DNA from: Metellina segmentata
Taxonomy: Eukaryota > Arthropoda > Arachnida > Araneae > Tetragnathidae
Assembly: GCA_947359465.1 (NCBI GenBank)
Contig: OX375881.1
Span: 123,329,967 to 123,393,966 of the forward strand
Reading direction: 5' to 3'
DNA: 64,000 nt
Below, one piece after another: positions 45,658-57,215 of this stretch; position 1 is the stretch's first letter, and each line of letters begins with the position of its first letter. Made by a program: the position numbers and the translations under genes. Below the pieces are notes generated by a model. It did no database searches and was not told the origin of the DNA. It saw only the letters and a list, made by a program, of their open reading frames with translations.

Positions 45658-47205
45658 TATAACGGCAAGATTATATTCTTATCCCTTGAAGTTACAGTCT
45701 TTTTAATATACCCTAATAACCTATTAGCCTTTTTACCCGCAGCTGAACATTGGTGACCCATTTTAAAATCTCTGTGAATTATCACCCCAAGATCCTTGAC
45801 TGTTTCTCCCTCCTTTACCTTTACTCCCAGCAGACAGTACTCGGTTCCACTGTTCCTGTAACCCATATGTAGAACTTGACATTTCCCTATACTAAATGAC
45901 ATACCCATTTTACAGCCCATTCACATTTCTTATCAAAATGCCCTTGTAAATTCTCTATCTGTAACTTGGTATCCACTGTCCCCCATATTTTTAAGTCATC
46001 TGCAAATATACTGATTCTATTCTTCATCCCCTGACCTATATCATCTATGAAAATTATAAATAAAATTGGTCCCAAAACTGATCCCTGAGGCACCCCACTG
46101 ATAACTTCTGTCCACTGTGAATAATTTCCTTTTACCTGCACTCTCTGCTTTCTACCCAATAACCAATTCTTTATCCATATCAATGTTTTCCTCTGAATCC
46201 CCAGCCTTTCCAATTTAAACAGCAATTCTTCGTGATGTACTTTATCAGAAGCCTTTTGAAAATCTATGTACATCATATCTACACTGCTCTTATTATCCAG
46301 CTCCTCACAGTAATTTTTTCGTAGAACTTCAAAAGGTTTGTAGATCAGGATCTGCCCTTCCTTAACCCATACTGATTAGCTGATAACAGTCCCCCCTCAT
46401 CCAAGTATAACATTATATGCTTTTTTAACAGAGATTCAAATATTTTGCAAATTACTGATGTTAGACTTACTGGTCTATACTTGCCCGGATCACTTTGTAT
46501 TCCCTTTTTGAAAATTGGAGTTATGTTGGCCAACTTCCAATCCATTGGTACCCAACACGTGCTATATGTTGAATTAAATATCATGTGAATTAAGTCCCCC
46601 AATTCTTCTGTGCATTCCACTACTACTCTCGGATAAATATCGTCTGGCCCTGGTGCTTTAGATGGCTTAATTCTTTTCAACTGATGTACTATTTCTTCCC
46701 TGTTAAATTTGCATTATTTAATTATACCCCCTGCAAAGGCTCCATTCTTGGGATCCTTTTATAATTTATAGTTACCATTGAAAAACCTCAGAAAAAAAAA
46801 GTGATTTAACACGTTTCCAATTCCCACTCGTCTTGAATTAATTCACCTCCCCTCCCCTCCAACGGGCCCAGTGTAGTATTAAATTTATTTTTACCACTTG
46901 CATATGTAAACTATTCTTTTGGGTTTATATTTATTTCCCTTGCTAGTTTTTCCTCCAAGGACACCTTTTGCTTCCGACTAATATTTTTAAACTCCTTTTT
47001 GGCTTTCAGACATGCCTCCTTGTCCCTGTCGTTACCAGTGCTTTTATATACCCTGTATGTTCTTTGTTTCAATTTTAAAGCTTTGTGTGTTTCCCTTGAA
47101 AACCACATAGGGAGCAAGTTTCTAGATTTTCTTTTTTTCCTGAACATTACATGTTTTTTAAGGATCACCACCACATACACTTTAAGAGAAATTTTCAATT
47201 GATTT

Positions 47206-47640
47206 AGCTATCAGCAAAATTATTTTTTCTTGTTATGTTTGCTATATAATTAATTTTTTTATTTTTGAAAAAAAATCTGACAGTTAATATTGCATTATTA
47301 ATAGACTCTTGTAATTTTAAAAAATCCAGTAACATACCATCTTTTTTTCCAGTAATATTCAGCGTCTATTTATTGGAAAAACTATAGCAAAAACAATACT
47401 AAAGTATAACGTTTAAAATATGTATATTTTTATAGAAGGCAAATAAATTAAATAGGATGTTAATAAAGCATATAGGTACACTTGTATATTCATTACAAAG
47501 TTATAAAATATTATTAAATAAGTTTTACTTGAACAGCAACAATGAACATTAAACAAACTTTAATATTTATGCACTATCATTATTTTAAACATGAAAAAAA
47601 AACGAAAAAATCAGACATAAACTTAAAAACTTTTACATCA
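47206..47640. other. AT-rich DNA
   Basis: Homopolymer-rich, no gene seen. Confidence 0.5.
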
Positions 47641-48990
47641 ATTTTTTATCTAGCATCATCGATACTGCTTCCTGATGCAATTTACTCTGCTTCATCATCC
47701 GAAGGAGAAATATCTCTTCTCTTATTTGTTCTCTGGGGTTTTTTTTAGGTTTATCTGCTGTCTTCCTCCTTTTTCCTCTTTTCCTCTTATTTTTCTTCGT
47801 TCTGTTTGAGCCTGGCGAAACACTCTCTTCTTTTCCAATTCTCGTTTCTTAATTTATTTGCGTCCATGGTAATTCTTGCTACTGTTTTGAAGTGACAACT
47901 CTTGGAATTACCTCTTTTGAACATTTTTTCTTACCTTTTTGTGTTTCTGACCAGAAAAATACTCTTTGGAATGGACTGGGTATTAAGTTTGTAACTTTAG
48001 TTTCGAAATTTTGGTTCTCATTATTATTGGTATGAGAGGAATCATCATGGCTTGAATGAATGTCCGCAAAATCCTACTTTGCAAAACTTTGCAGTCACCA
48101 ATGAATGTATTATGTGCAGTGACCATCATCGGGCTTAGATACAATACTAGTTTCTGAACCCTGTCTTTGATGATGTAATGCTAGTTTGCTGTTCTGCCAA
48201 TAGCGATTTATTCTCCAATTTTCCATCCCAACTTAATGAACTCTTAAATATGATTGTAGTCAGTAGCCCGTTGTGTTGCTCTAGAACGACGTTATTTAAA
48301 ATGATCTACCTTACTTTAACTGTTTTAAGTCTTTCATCACGCATGAGAAGTTTTAAGAACTTGGAATACAACCATTACATTCTTCTTTTGTCCAATCATT
48401 AACTTCTTCTCGTCAGGATTCACTTGTTCGTACATGTTCCTGTCACCTTTTCTGGCTAGAACTTTATCGCTTTAAGATTGAGGAATAGTCCAGATTCGTC
48501 GACATTAGACTCCCTTGTTGGGTCTTGAAGAAATTAAAATAACATTGTTTTCCTTTTAGGTATTTTTCGACAGTTTTGAACCACACACTTGCATCTTCAC
48601 TAACTGCTGCTCTAGTTGCCGTCGGAGTTGTTACCACAAGAGTAGATATATATTTCCATTTCTCTTGAGAAATTTAACCACGTTCGGACAGGACGATCAT
48701 TTACAAATAGATTTTCCATTTTAAGTTCTTTGATAAGCTGCTGGACACTGCCCAATACGTTGTCTTTAGAAACTGGGAATCCAGCATTTGCTACTGATAC
48801 CCTATCGAATAAGAATTTATTTGTCCTTCATCAGCACGCATTGTTGAAGGCGACCCTTTTTTTCGGTGTATTGGCGATTTCCCCTTTACTTTATACATTA
48901 TTCGGGGCACGTCGTTTTTTTTAGCAGAAGTCACTATTGGGACACCATGATTTATGTCACTAGTAGCATTCAACTTCAGGATTTTTTAAG
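47640..48990 (-). pseudogene. Pogo/Jerky-type transposase remnant
   Basis: The minus strand shows an HTH segment ending IMYKVKGKSPIHRKKGSPST (about 48940-48830) and VANAGFPVSKDNVLGSVQQL (about 48800-48740). NDRPVRTWLNFSREME and a first-catalytic-Asp block around NVDESGLFLN (about 48500) follow, then a C-terminal VTNLIPSPFQRVFFW and a basic tail with KKNKRKRGKRRK (about 47800). These are CENP-B/Jerky-like pogo features. Many stops and shifts; a SINE scrap sits inside at 48258-48315. Confidence 0.7.
48258..48315 (+). mobile_element. SINE 3' scrap
   Basis: 'cagtagcccgttgtgttgct' and 'acgacgttatttaaaatga', inserted in the pogo remnant. Confidence 0.7.
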
Positions 48991-49778
48991 ATTTTTAATG
49001 ACTTAGTGCTTATATAAAAACAAACAATAAATAAATAGTTTTAGTACAACCTTTATTGGTCTGCAAAAAAACATCAAGCGAATTAGATAAACGGAACAGT
49101 AGAAAGAGAAACCACCAAGAAAAAAATAAATAACTATTATCCATGGACCAATATTAGACAGACTGATGCATCAGAAATAGAGACGTGTGTATATTACTAG
49201 TTGCTTTGATAAGAATTAAATAAAACTTCCACTGATATTATTCTTGATAAATTTTTAAACTATCAAAGGCCTAGATTAAAAGAAAATAAAAAAATAAATG
49301 ATTCATCATTAGACATGGGTGTCTATTACTAGTTTTATAGCTGAAATGTGGTTCCAGTTATGTATCCCATCTTTCGGGAACAACAGGTTGTTTGAAACCT
49401 AATTAAATACAATAAACAAATTCTACATAGTTTTTATCTAAGAAATAACGAAGTGCTGTTTAATAAATCAAAATTGTTCCAAATTATGAACAAAGTTTCG
49501 AACTTACCTCCTAAAGAAAAGTGCTAAGAAAAACTTACTCAGACAGACATCAAGCCTAGCTCCATCCTGAAATCACCTGCCTAGCCGACATTATGACATG
49601 ATGTCACCGGTACTTCATGCATCGTCATCCAGTGTGGGCTTGCTGCAAACTTACTTGTGCTTTCACTCTCTAGAAAGCGTATAAAGCTTATTTTTTGTTC
49701 ATGAATTGAAAAGTGGTTACTACTAGTACATTATGTTACGATTGAATATAAATGTTTCTTTAGTATGCGTGATAGGAT
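48991..49778. other. Unassigned DNA
   Basis: A short diverged direct repeat ('gtgt-tattactagtt') occurs near 49190 and 49325. Confidence 0.4.
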
Positions 49779-50065
49779 AGGTAGAGGTATTTAGTTACCG
49801 TCGCACTGGAGCAACACAACCGGCTATTTACGAGTGTCCGAGATCAATCCCGAAAGGAAGATCCGAGGAGAACAAGCAATTTTGAACCACATAAAAGTGA
49901 TGAGGTCACGCCTGAGCAAGCACACCACTCACCAAACGTCGGCAACCCACCAACGTGAGGACATTTGAGGCCACTGCAGATTGAAAATACACCATCCCCT
50001 TTGTACACGACGGTCTTTGATTGCCTTCGAACTCGCAGCCTTCCGGTCTCTAATCCATACCAATC
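49779..50065 (-). mobile_element. SINE, near full length
   Basis: From 'gtcgcactggagcaacacaa' through 'gatcaatcccgaaaggaaga' to a head with 'ccttcgaactcgcagcc'. Confidence 0.85.
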
Positions 50066-50988
50066 GTTATCATGCATGTATGATGACATACAACGTGCCT
50101 AGATACTGTCCAGTAATATTCCGAGTGATTGTGTTCCGAAACTCTAAAATGCATTACCTGCATTAGCCGAAAAGGTTGCGGTTGTTCGAGAGGTGATACA
50201 TGGAAATTGGATGATATGAACGGAAATGTACAGTACAATCGTTGTTATATTGCTAATGGTGATGTGAATAATTCTGACAAATCAAGTGAGAAATGTATAC
50301 TTCACTTCTGTAATTACGGAGTGGTTTAGATACAGTTTACTGTAAATTTGGAATGCCGGCAAGTACGAGAGTTCACCCGCTGTCATTTTGCACAGCTTTG
50401 GCGATGCCGATTGTTTACCCACTGTAACACTCGAACGGCGACTGCTCTCATCAATCTGACATAAAGCAGACATGATCAAGAATTCATTAACTGAAGATAA
50501 TAAAACTCCTTTCAACTGTTCATAACTAACCCTATAAATACTGTTACAGCACTCAATTTGACTTTACATTGGGTCATTAAGTTCTGGGCACTTGACATAA
50601 ACCCTCTTCATCTGACGTTACATTGACATTACGATATCCTAAATGTCAAGCCCCTTGAAAACACTCGAAATTCCCTCGACAGGTGGTTTCAAGCTGAAAG
50701 GTGCCTAAAAGACTCTAAAAGACCAGAGACCATTGAGAACTGAGACAGCGAGGACACGAACGCTAACCTATTCTGACCCCTTCTTGTCCTAAACTTTGTG
50801 TAATTTTCCTGTACTTATCTGCTAAGCTGTAGGATGTTAGAATAAATATTGTAGTGGTGAAACCCAAAGATCTTGACGCTACCATTTCTTAGTGTAATTT
50901 CTGCATTGCATCCGGTACACCGCTTTAATGCTGTTCTGCAGTAAACGATACCTAGCAGAGCAGCAGCTATTGCAGAGTGAACGAATGC
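50066..50988. other. Unassigned DNA
   Basis: ORFs at 50129-50329 and 50282-50515 lack recognisable domains. Confidence 0.4.
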
Positions 50989-51226
50989 ATAATAAGATGG
51001 GCAAAAGGGAATGGTGCACGTTCGATCTCTGGTAACTTCAAATATCCTCGGAGGTTTGGAGATTGGGTTGACAGCTCAGGTGTTGCCTCGTCCTCTGACT
51101 ATGATACAAAAGGACGGGGCCTTGTCCTCGGTTCTTTCTCTTTGGGTTTGATCCCGAACCGTCGCCAATAACCCGTTGTGAAGCTCCAGTGGAACGTTAA
51201 TGAAAATACTTAGCTACTATTCGTGA
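50989..51226 (+). mobile_element. SINE, 5'-truncated
   Basis: 'aatggtgcacgttcgatct' to 'tggaacgttaatgaaaata'. Confidence 0.8.
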
Positions 51227-51239
51227 ACCCAGGTAATTC

Positions 51240-51509
51240 AGTTGAAGTCAGGGAGATGAGCAAGATCAGGGTTGTGAGTTCAAACACGATCCCACCAAAG
51301 ACAGTGTCTCTTAGGACTTTAGCACTTTAACTCCTTAGTGGTCTCAATGTCTTCAAGTTCGTGGGTCAGAAAGTTTGGAGAGTGGGGTTCTAGCTCGGGT
51401 ACATGACCTCGCCATCTGGCAGTAACTTGAATTGGGAGGTGTTCTCGATGTTTCCCTTTCTGGATAGATACCGAATCTTCACCAATAGTTCGTCGCATTG
51501 CTTCAGCGC
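51240..51509 (+). mobile_element. SINE with head, diverged
   Basis: 'gtgagttcaaacacgatccc', 'aaagtttggagagtggggtt', ending 'cgcattgcttcagcgcg' where it meets an inverted copy. Confidence 0.75.
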
Positions 51510-51660
51510 GCACTAGAGCAACACAATTGCCTATTGGAGATGGTACGGGATGAAATCGAAGGAAAAGATCTGATGACAATACAGCGTAATTTCGAACCAC
51601 GGTCAGATGACGAGCTGATACCCCACTCTTAAAACTTCCCCATCACAGCAATATAGGCAC
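51508..51660 (-). mobile_element. SINE fragment fused tail-to-tail
   Basis: 'cgcactagagcaacacaatt' to 'catcacagcaatat', sharing the CGCGC junction with the preceding plus copy. Confidence 0.75.
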
Positions 51661-51689
51661 TTTGCATACTTCTTTCAAATTGAATACCT

Positions 51690-51775
51690 TTGTAATTGAT
51701 CCCGGACCGCCACCAATACCCCGTTGTGTTTGTTGCTTTAGCGCATTAATTAAATACCTCTCTACCGACAAATTG
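51690..51775 (+). mobile_element. SINE 3' scrap
   Basis: 'ttgatcccggaccgccacca' to 'gcgcattaattaaatacctc'. Confidence 0.7.
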
Positions 51776-52137
51776 AATACAAGAAACATAATTATTACTC
51801 AATTTATCATGAACATTAGTGACAACACAGACTCAAACTTACCAGAAATTAGTTCCCAGCACAAGTCAGCCAAGCGGAGAGCTCACCTATAAAACGGCTG
51901 AAACCACACCTTTACTGGAGGAAACAGAGCCACGTAGATTCCAGACCGAAGCCCGTAATGAGCTGGGAAATCCGTCATTAATTTGGGGGATGTCGGATGA
52001 CTATGCTCTCCTGGTGGCAACACACACCTCTTCCCACGTGAAGCTGAGCGCAAACCCCTTCATTTGGGACCAATTAATTATTCTGTTAAAGTAATTTAAT
52101 TAATCCGGCGTGCCCTTGTTAGGGGGAGACAATGTCC

Positions 52138-52170
52138 GCTGGTATCATGTCTCCGGGACATGATACCAGC
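52138..52170. repeat. Perfect 14-bp stem-loop
   Basis: GCTGGTATCATGTC, loop TCCGG, then the exact complement GACATGATACCAGC. 'cccttgttagg' before and 'gccttgttagc' after are near direct repeats. Confidence 0.9.
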
Positions 52171-52302
52171 CTTGTTAGCCGGAATGGGGTGTGCAAATTA
52201 GCCGGGAAACGCAATCGGGTGGAGTCAAAGAAGGCCGGTAATGCAAACCTGATTTCAGCGCTTCGTATCTGTAATCGCTGGTGCTGTGATCTAAAACGTA
52301 GG

Positions 52303-52582
52303 TAGGAAGTTAATTAACGTCGCACTGGAAATGTACAAAGGTCTTTTAGCGACGAAATGAAAGTTCAGTAGGTGATACCTCGTGATTATGAAGCACGGTC
52401 AGATGGTGAGGTAAACTGGCATCCAGTTGTACACACGTCCACACTATCCCAACGAGGGGCCATTTGCAGGCACGACAGAATTAATGTTCGCTTACCCTAA
52501 AAGTACGACTCTCTTGGGTTGGATCGAGTTACGAACCCTACATTGCTAATGCACTGCTCTTCCATCTAGGCTACAGTGGCAC
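52303..52582 (-). mobile_element. SINE, near full length, diverged
   Basis: 'gtaggtaggaagttaattaa', 'gtcgcactgg', 'cacggtcagatggtgaggta', then a head with 'gttacgaaccctacattgc'. Confidence 0.75.
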
Positions 52583-52601
52583 TAAAATATTATGGAGTAT
52601 G

Positions 52602-53080
52602 TCTCTACTATTCGAAAAGGAAGTGTTTGTCTGTGTACAGTGTCCTTTCAAAACTATAGCACTTAGATTAATGAAATTTGGCACACAGGTAGTCCGAATT
52701 TTTTGCGATTTTTGTGTTCAGCCCGAATTTTTAAATTTAATCTAGAACATTTTTAAATTAATTTATTAGTTTTTTTCACTTTGCGTGTTTTGCTCCGAAA
52801 TGTGACCTTGGATAGAAAAAGCAAGCCGATTTTGCTATTTTCGACCGCTCACGTCAGCCTTTGGAACCATGCCAAGTTTTTCGATTCAAGAATGTTTCGA
52901 TTTACGTTGTTAATAATAGTAAATTCGAAGAATACATGTGGAGTTCGTTTGCGAAGGAAACCAAATGGGAACACGTAGCAATCACCGGGGGTTGGCGAGC
53001 GGCAGCGAGTAGTGATCTCACCTGACCCCATGAACATAATTTTCAAGGGCAACGCTGTGTTCACTACGTATTGTCTTGTA
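52602..53080 (+). mobile_element. Non-autonomous Helitron-like copy, eroded 3' end
   Basis: The 5' end TCTCTACTATTCGAAAAGGA is followed by 'ggcacacaggtagtccgaat'. The 3' part 'gcaatcaccgggggttggcg' and 'gggcaacgctgtg' aligns with the 11.2 kb tail, but CTAG is mutated. Confidence 0.65.
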
Positions 53081-53204
53081 ATATATAAATACTATATTCA
53101 AATATGCCATAAAGCTGGGATACAGAAAGCCAAATAACATCAGCCTAGCAAATATCAGCGAAGAAAGACTTGCTATACCAATCTTTTTCCTTACCTTGTT
53201 TCTT

Positions 53205-53705
53205 TCGGAGGGTAGCGAGTTCGAATACAACCGAATACCATCGTGTACAAATAGGACTGGTGCACGTTCAATCTGTCGTGCCCTCATGGATCAAATTTGT
53301 GCTCAGATGGCAAAATGTTGCAAGTCACTTTTTTTAATTTTTCGTGACATCAATTTTAAGATTCAATATTCAACATGTGGTTCTGTGGTTTTTGACTTAT
53401 TACAATTTCCCACCTTTGTGTTCTCATAAACTGGAAGAAAAAGACTTACGAAATTTTGCCACCTTCTAAACATTAACAAACCAGACTCCAGTATGGGACA
53501 TACTCAATTTTTTGGGAAAAGTGCCATCTGAGCACAAAAATGTACTCACATTGAAGTGGTATGGAAGTTTGGCGAATGGAGTGTCAGCTCAAGTGTGATT
53601 TCGTAATCTGACCTTAGCCACGTAATTGGATTTGAACCACCTGTGGCTCTAATCCTTAAACCATTGTGTTACTCCAGTGCGACGCTAATTCATTTTCCTA
53701 CCTAC
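53205..53705 (+). mobile_element. SINE interrupted by a MITE
   Basis: The left part (head 'agcgagttcgaatacaacc' to 'ccctcatggatcaaat') ends at 53296. The right part resumes at 53538 ('aaatgtactcacattg') and runs to 'gtgcgacgctaattc'. Confidence 0.8.
53297..53537. mobile_element. 241-bp MITE with 16-bp inverted ends
   Basis: The ends TTGTGCTCAGATGGCA and TGCCATCTGAGCACAA are perfect inverted repeats, and AAAT flanks both sides (53293-53296, 53538-53541). No coding capacity. Superfamily unknown. Confidence 0.85.
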
Positions 53706-54585
53706 CTCGTCATTAGCAAAATTGATTAGATGTTGATGGATGTTCTCGAAACTCAAAATACGTTACCTGATTTCAAAAGTTCAGTGACTAAAATTTATTT
53801 TAAATGTAAGTTTATTTACATTTGTGTCAACATGGTCATACAGTATATGTAAATGTATTAACACACTTCATAGGATTATGCCATAATTAATATTTAAGTT
53901 AGTTAATATAGAGAGGAATTATTAATTTAAAAATGTATTTACATAAAAATATGTTGGGACCGAATCCTCATCTTATGAAAAAAATTAATTGGCCCTCTTT
54001 TCACAATGACTGGGATGCACTGGTTTGGACAAAAAAGTGTTCAAACTGAGAAAATTTAAAATTACGATTTTATTTTGTATACAGCGGATTTTAGTGAGCG
54101 TTCCACCGAAAATTTTAGAACGTATGTTTTGTATGACAGTTAGTCACATTGAAAAGAAGTTTTATGAGAGGGAAAAAATTATTATTTATAATTTGTAACT
54201 ACTTTTTGATGTTACATATTATTGTTATAAATGGGATTGAGAAACCTCAAATATAAAATTCTGTATAGGTACTTTAATTCAGTTATTCTAGGATAAGACA
54301 TCCAGGTATTTTAATTATTCGATTGAGCCTAAATGTCGCGAAAGATTAAAAGCGATAATCGTACAATTTACTTGCATTTTTGACTCCATTTTCATTGAAA
54401 ACATTTATTATTTGAATAGTAATATGTGATGTTTATTTATATTTGTCAACGTGAACTAGAAAATTGCGATTGATATGAATTGAACAGTTTGGTCTCCAAT
54501 ATTAGTTATGAAATATTTAAGAAATAGAAAACATAATATATTCTATAGCAGTATATTTCTATAAAATCAGAGCTCATCTTCTCTA
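53706..54585. other. AT-rich DNA, no gene seen
   Basis: No long ORF, no recognised repeat. Confidence 0.5.
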
Positions 54586-55384
54586 TACGAGGGTTGCTAT
54601 TTATATTTCAGGCCTAATACTGAAAAAAAACAAATATTTATGATCGAAATTGGATTTATTGTTTTTCAAAATATTCTCTTTGAAGATCAGTACACTTTTG
54701 CATGAGTTTGAACCAATTTTTTTCGAAGCACTTTTTTCACTCCGATCGAGGTACTTCCAAAACTTGCGTTTTGAATGCATCAACCGCTTCTTTGTGTGTC
54801 GAAAATCGTTGATCACGTAATTTATTTTTTGATGTGCGAAAAAAAAGTCATTGTGTGCCAAATCAGGGCTGTACGGCGGAAGACCCATCAACTAGATGTT
54901 TTGGCTGATCAAAAAATCTTTTGTTTGAGTCGATGTGTGAGAGCTCGCATTATCGTGGTGAGGAATGATTCGTCTCTTCTGCTTTTTTCGAATTTCTCCT
55001 ATGACTTCTGGTTGACAAATGGCCATGTACCATTCAGAATTGACCGTTCTGCGTTGCTCTAATGCCACTGTCGCCACATTTGGGACCAATAAAATGCCTG
55101 TTTCTTCGGTAATGCCGAAGAAACAGGCAACCATTTGCTTCGATGTGCTTCTTCCGCGAACAACTTTTGTTGGATTTGGTTCGTCTTGGAAGACCCATAC
55201 CGTCGATTGCTGTTTTGTTTTGGGCTCATATGCATAGATCCATGATTCGTAGCGTGTGTAGATGTTATACACAGGCTTTGATGTACCTTGAACGTATTTT
55301 ATCAACATTTCCTTGCACATTCTTTTGGGCGTTTGTCAGATAATGCGGGATCCAACGGGAACAAATTTTTTTTAAGGCCAAATG

Positions 55385-57215
55385 TTCATGTAATATTTTA
55401 TTGATGCTTGTCATACTTTGTTTTTTTTTACAAATCTCCAAGCTAGCGACAGCTAGACAAATTCCATGAGGTTAAAAACACGCAAAAAGTCCAAAACTCT
55501 CAAGGGCTCCTTGGCCAAATCTTCCCAGGAAAGTTGAAGGCAGTCCAAAATGTGGTCTGGGGAGGCCATTTCTGTAGCACATATTCCGCAAATTTGAAAA
55601 ATCATGAGTTTTCCATGAAAAGTAAGGGTTTTCAGATGACCGCTGGCGAATCTGGACAAAGCCGTCTGATCCCTTCGGTCACAGGTGAGGCCAAGAGAAC
55701 CTCCAGGGCTCTTTCTCCTGTACGAATTATTGGCTGGAGGGATTAGCCATTTCAATTTAGCCCTGTTTTCTCGATCGAGTAGGCTTCCGGGAAAGTCCAG
55801 ACCGGGAAGGGTGCTGGAGCCTCGGAGCCTTCCTTTGCTAGGCAATCGGCTACCTCATTGCCGTGGATATTTACATGTGAGGGGATCCATTGCAGGTGAA
55901 TTGTTCGGGATATGGATATGTGTTTCAGCATGTTAAGAATAGAAACACCAGTCCTGTCTCCCACAGTACTCCAGTCACTTATATGTTGGATTGAGCTCTT
56001 ACTGTCCGATAGTATCCAGACCTCACCTGAGCTCCTTTCCGCTATTATAGCCCTCACTACTGCTTCAATGGCAATCAGTTCGCTTTTGAAGACAGAACAA
56101 CGGTCTGGACTTCTAATTGCAATCTTTTGCACTCCATTCGTGGTCCTGATAAATACACCACTTCCGGATTGGTTATTCTCGCCTTTGCTTCCATCTGTGT
56201 AAATCTTGGTTGCTTCTTGTGGGATCCCATTAATAACTTCAAGTGCGAGTTGTTTAAGATGTTCGGGTACACTTGAATTCTTGGACACCGGAGAAAGCAT
56301 TTCTGTGTGAAAAAAGACATCTGTTAGTCCTACAGAGGGATCAATTCCCATACTAAGTGAGTGGCTCTCCACGCTTTTATCAATTAATTCCATGGATGTC
56401 GCCAGACTTGACGGGCTGTTCTTCTTTAGCCTTTGGTTATTATGCCATTTCAGAATGAGTTTCGCCGTACGATTTTGGGTGCCGTAACTAATGAGTTTGC
56501 TATAGTATTTTGCTAGGTTTGCCTCCCTTCTCATGCTCAAAGGTGTTGAAGATCCGCTTCATAAAGCACTAGATCGTTCGGGCAACTGTTTTTCAATCCA
56601 GTTATGGTGCGGGCAACACTCAATTGTACTGTTTCCAATTTCTGAAGATTTGACTGTGAGGCATTGGAGTATATAGGAAATCCGTACTCTAAAATAGGTC
56701 TTATAAGTGATATGTACGTAATTCTAATGGTGTCAGCGCGGGAACCCCAGTCTCGTCCAGAGATGTATTTTAATAAATTCAATATTTTCCTACTTTTAAG
56801 AACAAGGCTCTCTATATGCTTATTACACGTGAATTCAGGGTCGAGAACGAAGCCTAAGTATTTTGGGTGCTTCTCAAAGGAGAGGAGCTGACCTCCGAAA
56901 CTAACCTGTGGGTGATAGTTGTAGAGTTTTCTATTCGTGGTAAAGAAACTAACATTTGATTTAAGAGGATTAAAGTTTAATTTATGAAGTTCGGCAAACC
57001 TCCACAAGTCACTTAGGGTTGAATTCAAATTTGCTTCTGTTTCTTAATGTCAGGGCCAGAGCTCCAGAGAATAATATCGTCAGAATACAGTCCAGTCTCG
57101 CAATTCCGAGTAACCAGCTTCTCAACGCTTGACAAGTACATTGAAAATAAGGTCGGACTCAGGACGGATCCCTGAGGAACACCCTGATTCAGCTTGAAGC
57201 TCTTATATAGGTTCT
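55385..57215 (-). mobile_element. RNase H-bearing non-LTR retrotransposon (5'-truncated)
   Basis: Inserted in the mariner gene. The 5' truncation is at ~57215, inside the RT palm; the 3' end lies near 55385 with an A-rich stretch on the minus strand. No clear target duplication was found. Confidence 0.8.
55453..57210 (-). pseudogene. LINE RT C-terminal half plus RNase H and tail
   Basis: On the minus strand: KLNQGVPQGSVLSPTLFSMY and the catalytic box as LYSDDIILW (57130-57070; YADD changed to YSDD). A frame break follows, then 57028-56537 with the RT thumb (SNVSFFTTNRKL, YLGFVLDPEFTCNKHI, LIRPILEYGFPIYSNAS). The 56540-55752 frame carries RNase H: KIYTDGSKGE (Asp), FKSELIAIEAVV (Glu), WILSDSKSSI (Asp), WIPSHVNIHGNEVADCLAKE (His/Asp). 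The last frame, 55845-55453, has a zinc-like Cys/His tail (CGICATEMASPDHILDCLQL) and ends NLMEFV. RNase H points to an I/R1/LOA-type lineage. Two frame breaks make it inactive. Confidence 0.85.

Larger units (their letters stand above)
43690..47198 (-). pseudogene. LINE reverse transcriptase (interrupted)
   Basis: In order on the minus strand: a Lys/Arg-rich linker (WFSRETHKALKLKQRTYRVY; 47198-46911), RT fingers KPSKAPGPDDIYPRVV and SDPGKYRPVSLTSVICKIFE (46680-46345), and the palm YIDFQKASDKVHH with SGVPQGSVLGPILF. The catalytic motif FADDLKIW follows (46276-45887), then thumb GVKVKEGETVKDLGVIIHRD to KNIILPLY (45920-45660). After the mariner the frame resumes with KGLVRPHLEYVVQFWAPY (44150-43951) and a C-terminal tail to ~43690. 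Small frame breaks occur near 46300 and 43960. RT motifs are otherwise intact. Confidence 0.88.
43680..47205 (-). mobile_element. CR1/Jockey-like LINE, 5'-truncated, split by mariner copy 2
   Basis: Minus-strand RT coding runs from about 47198 to 43690, interrupted by the DD41D element at 44152-45657. The endonuclease region is absent. The 3' end is near 43680, followed by a TTTGTA-rich tail on the minus strand. Confidence 0.85.
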
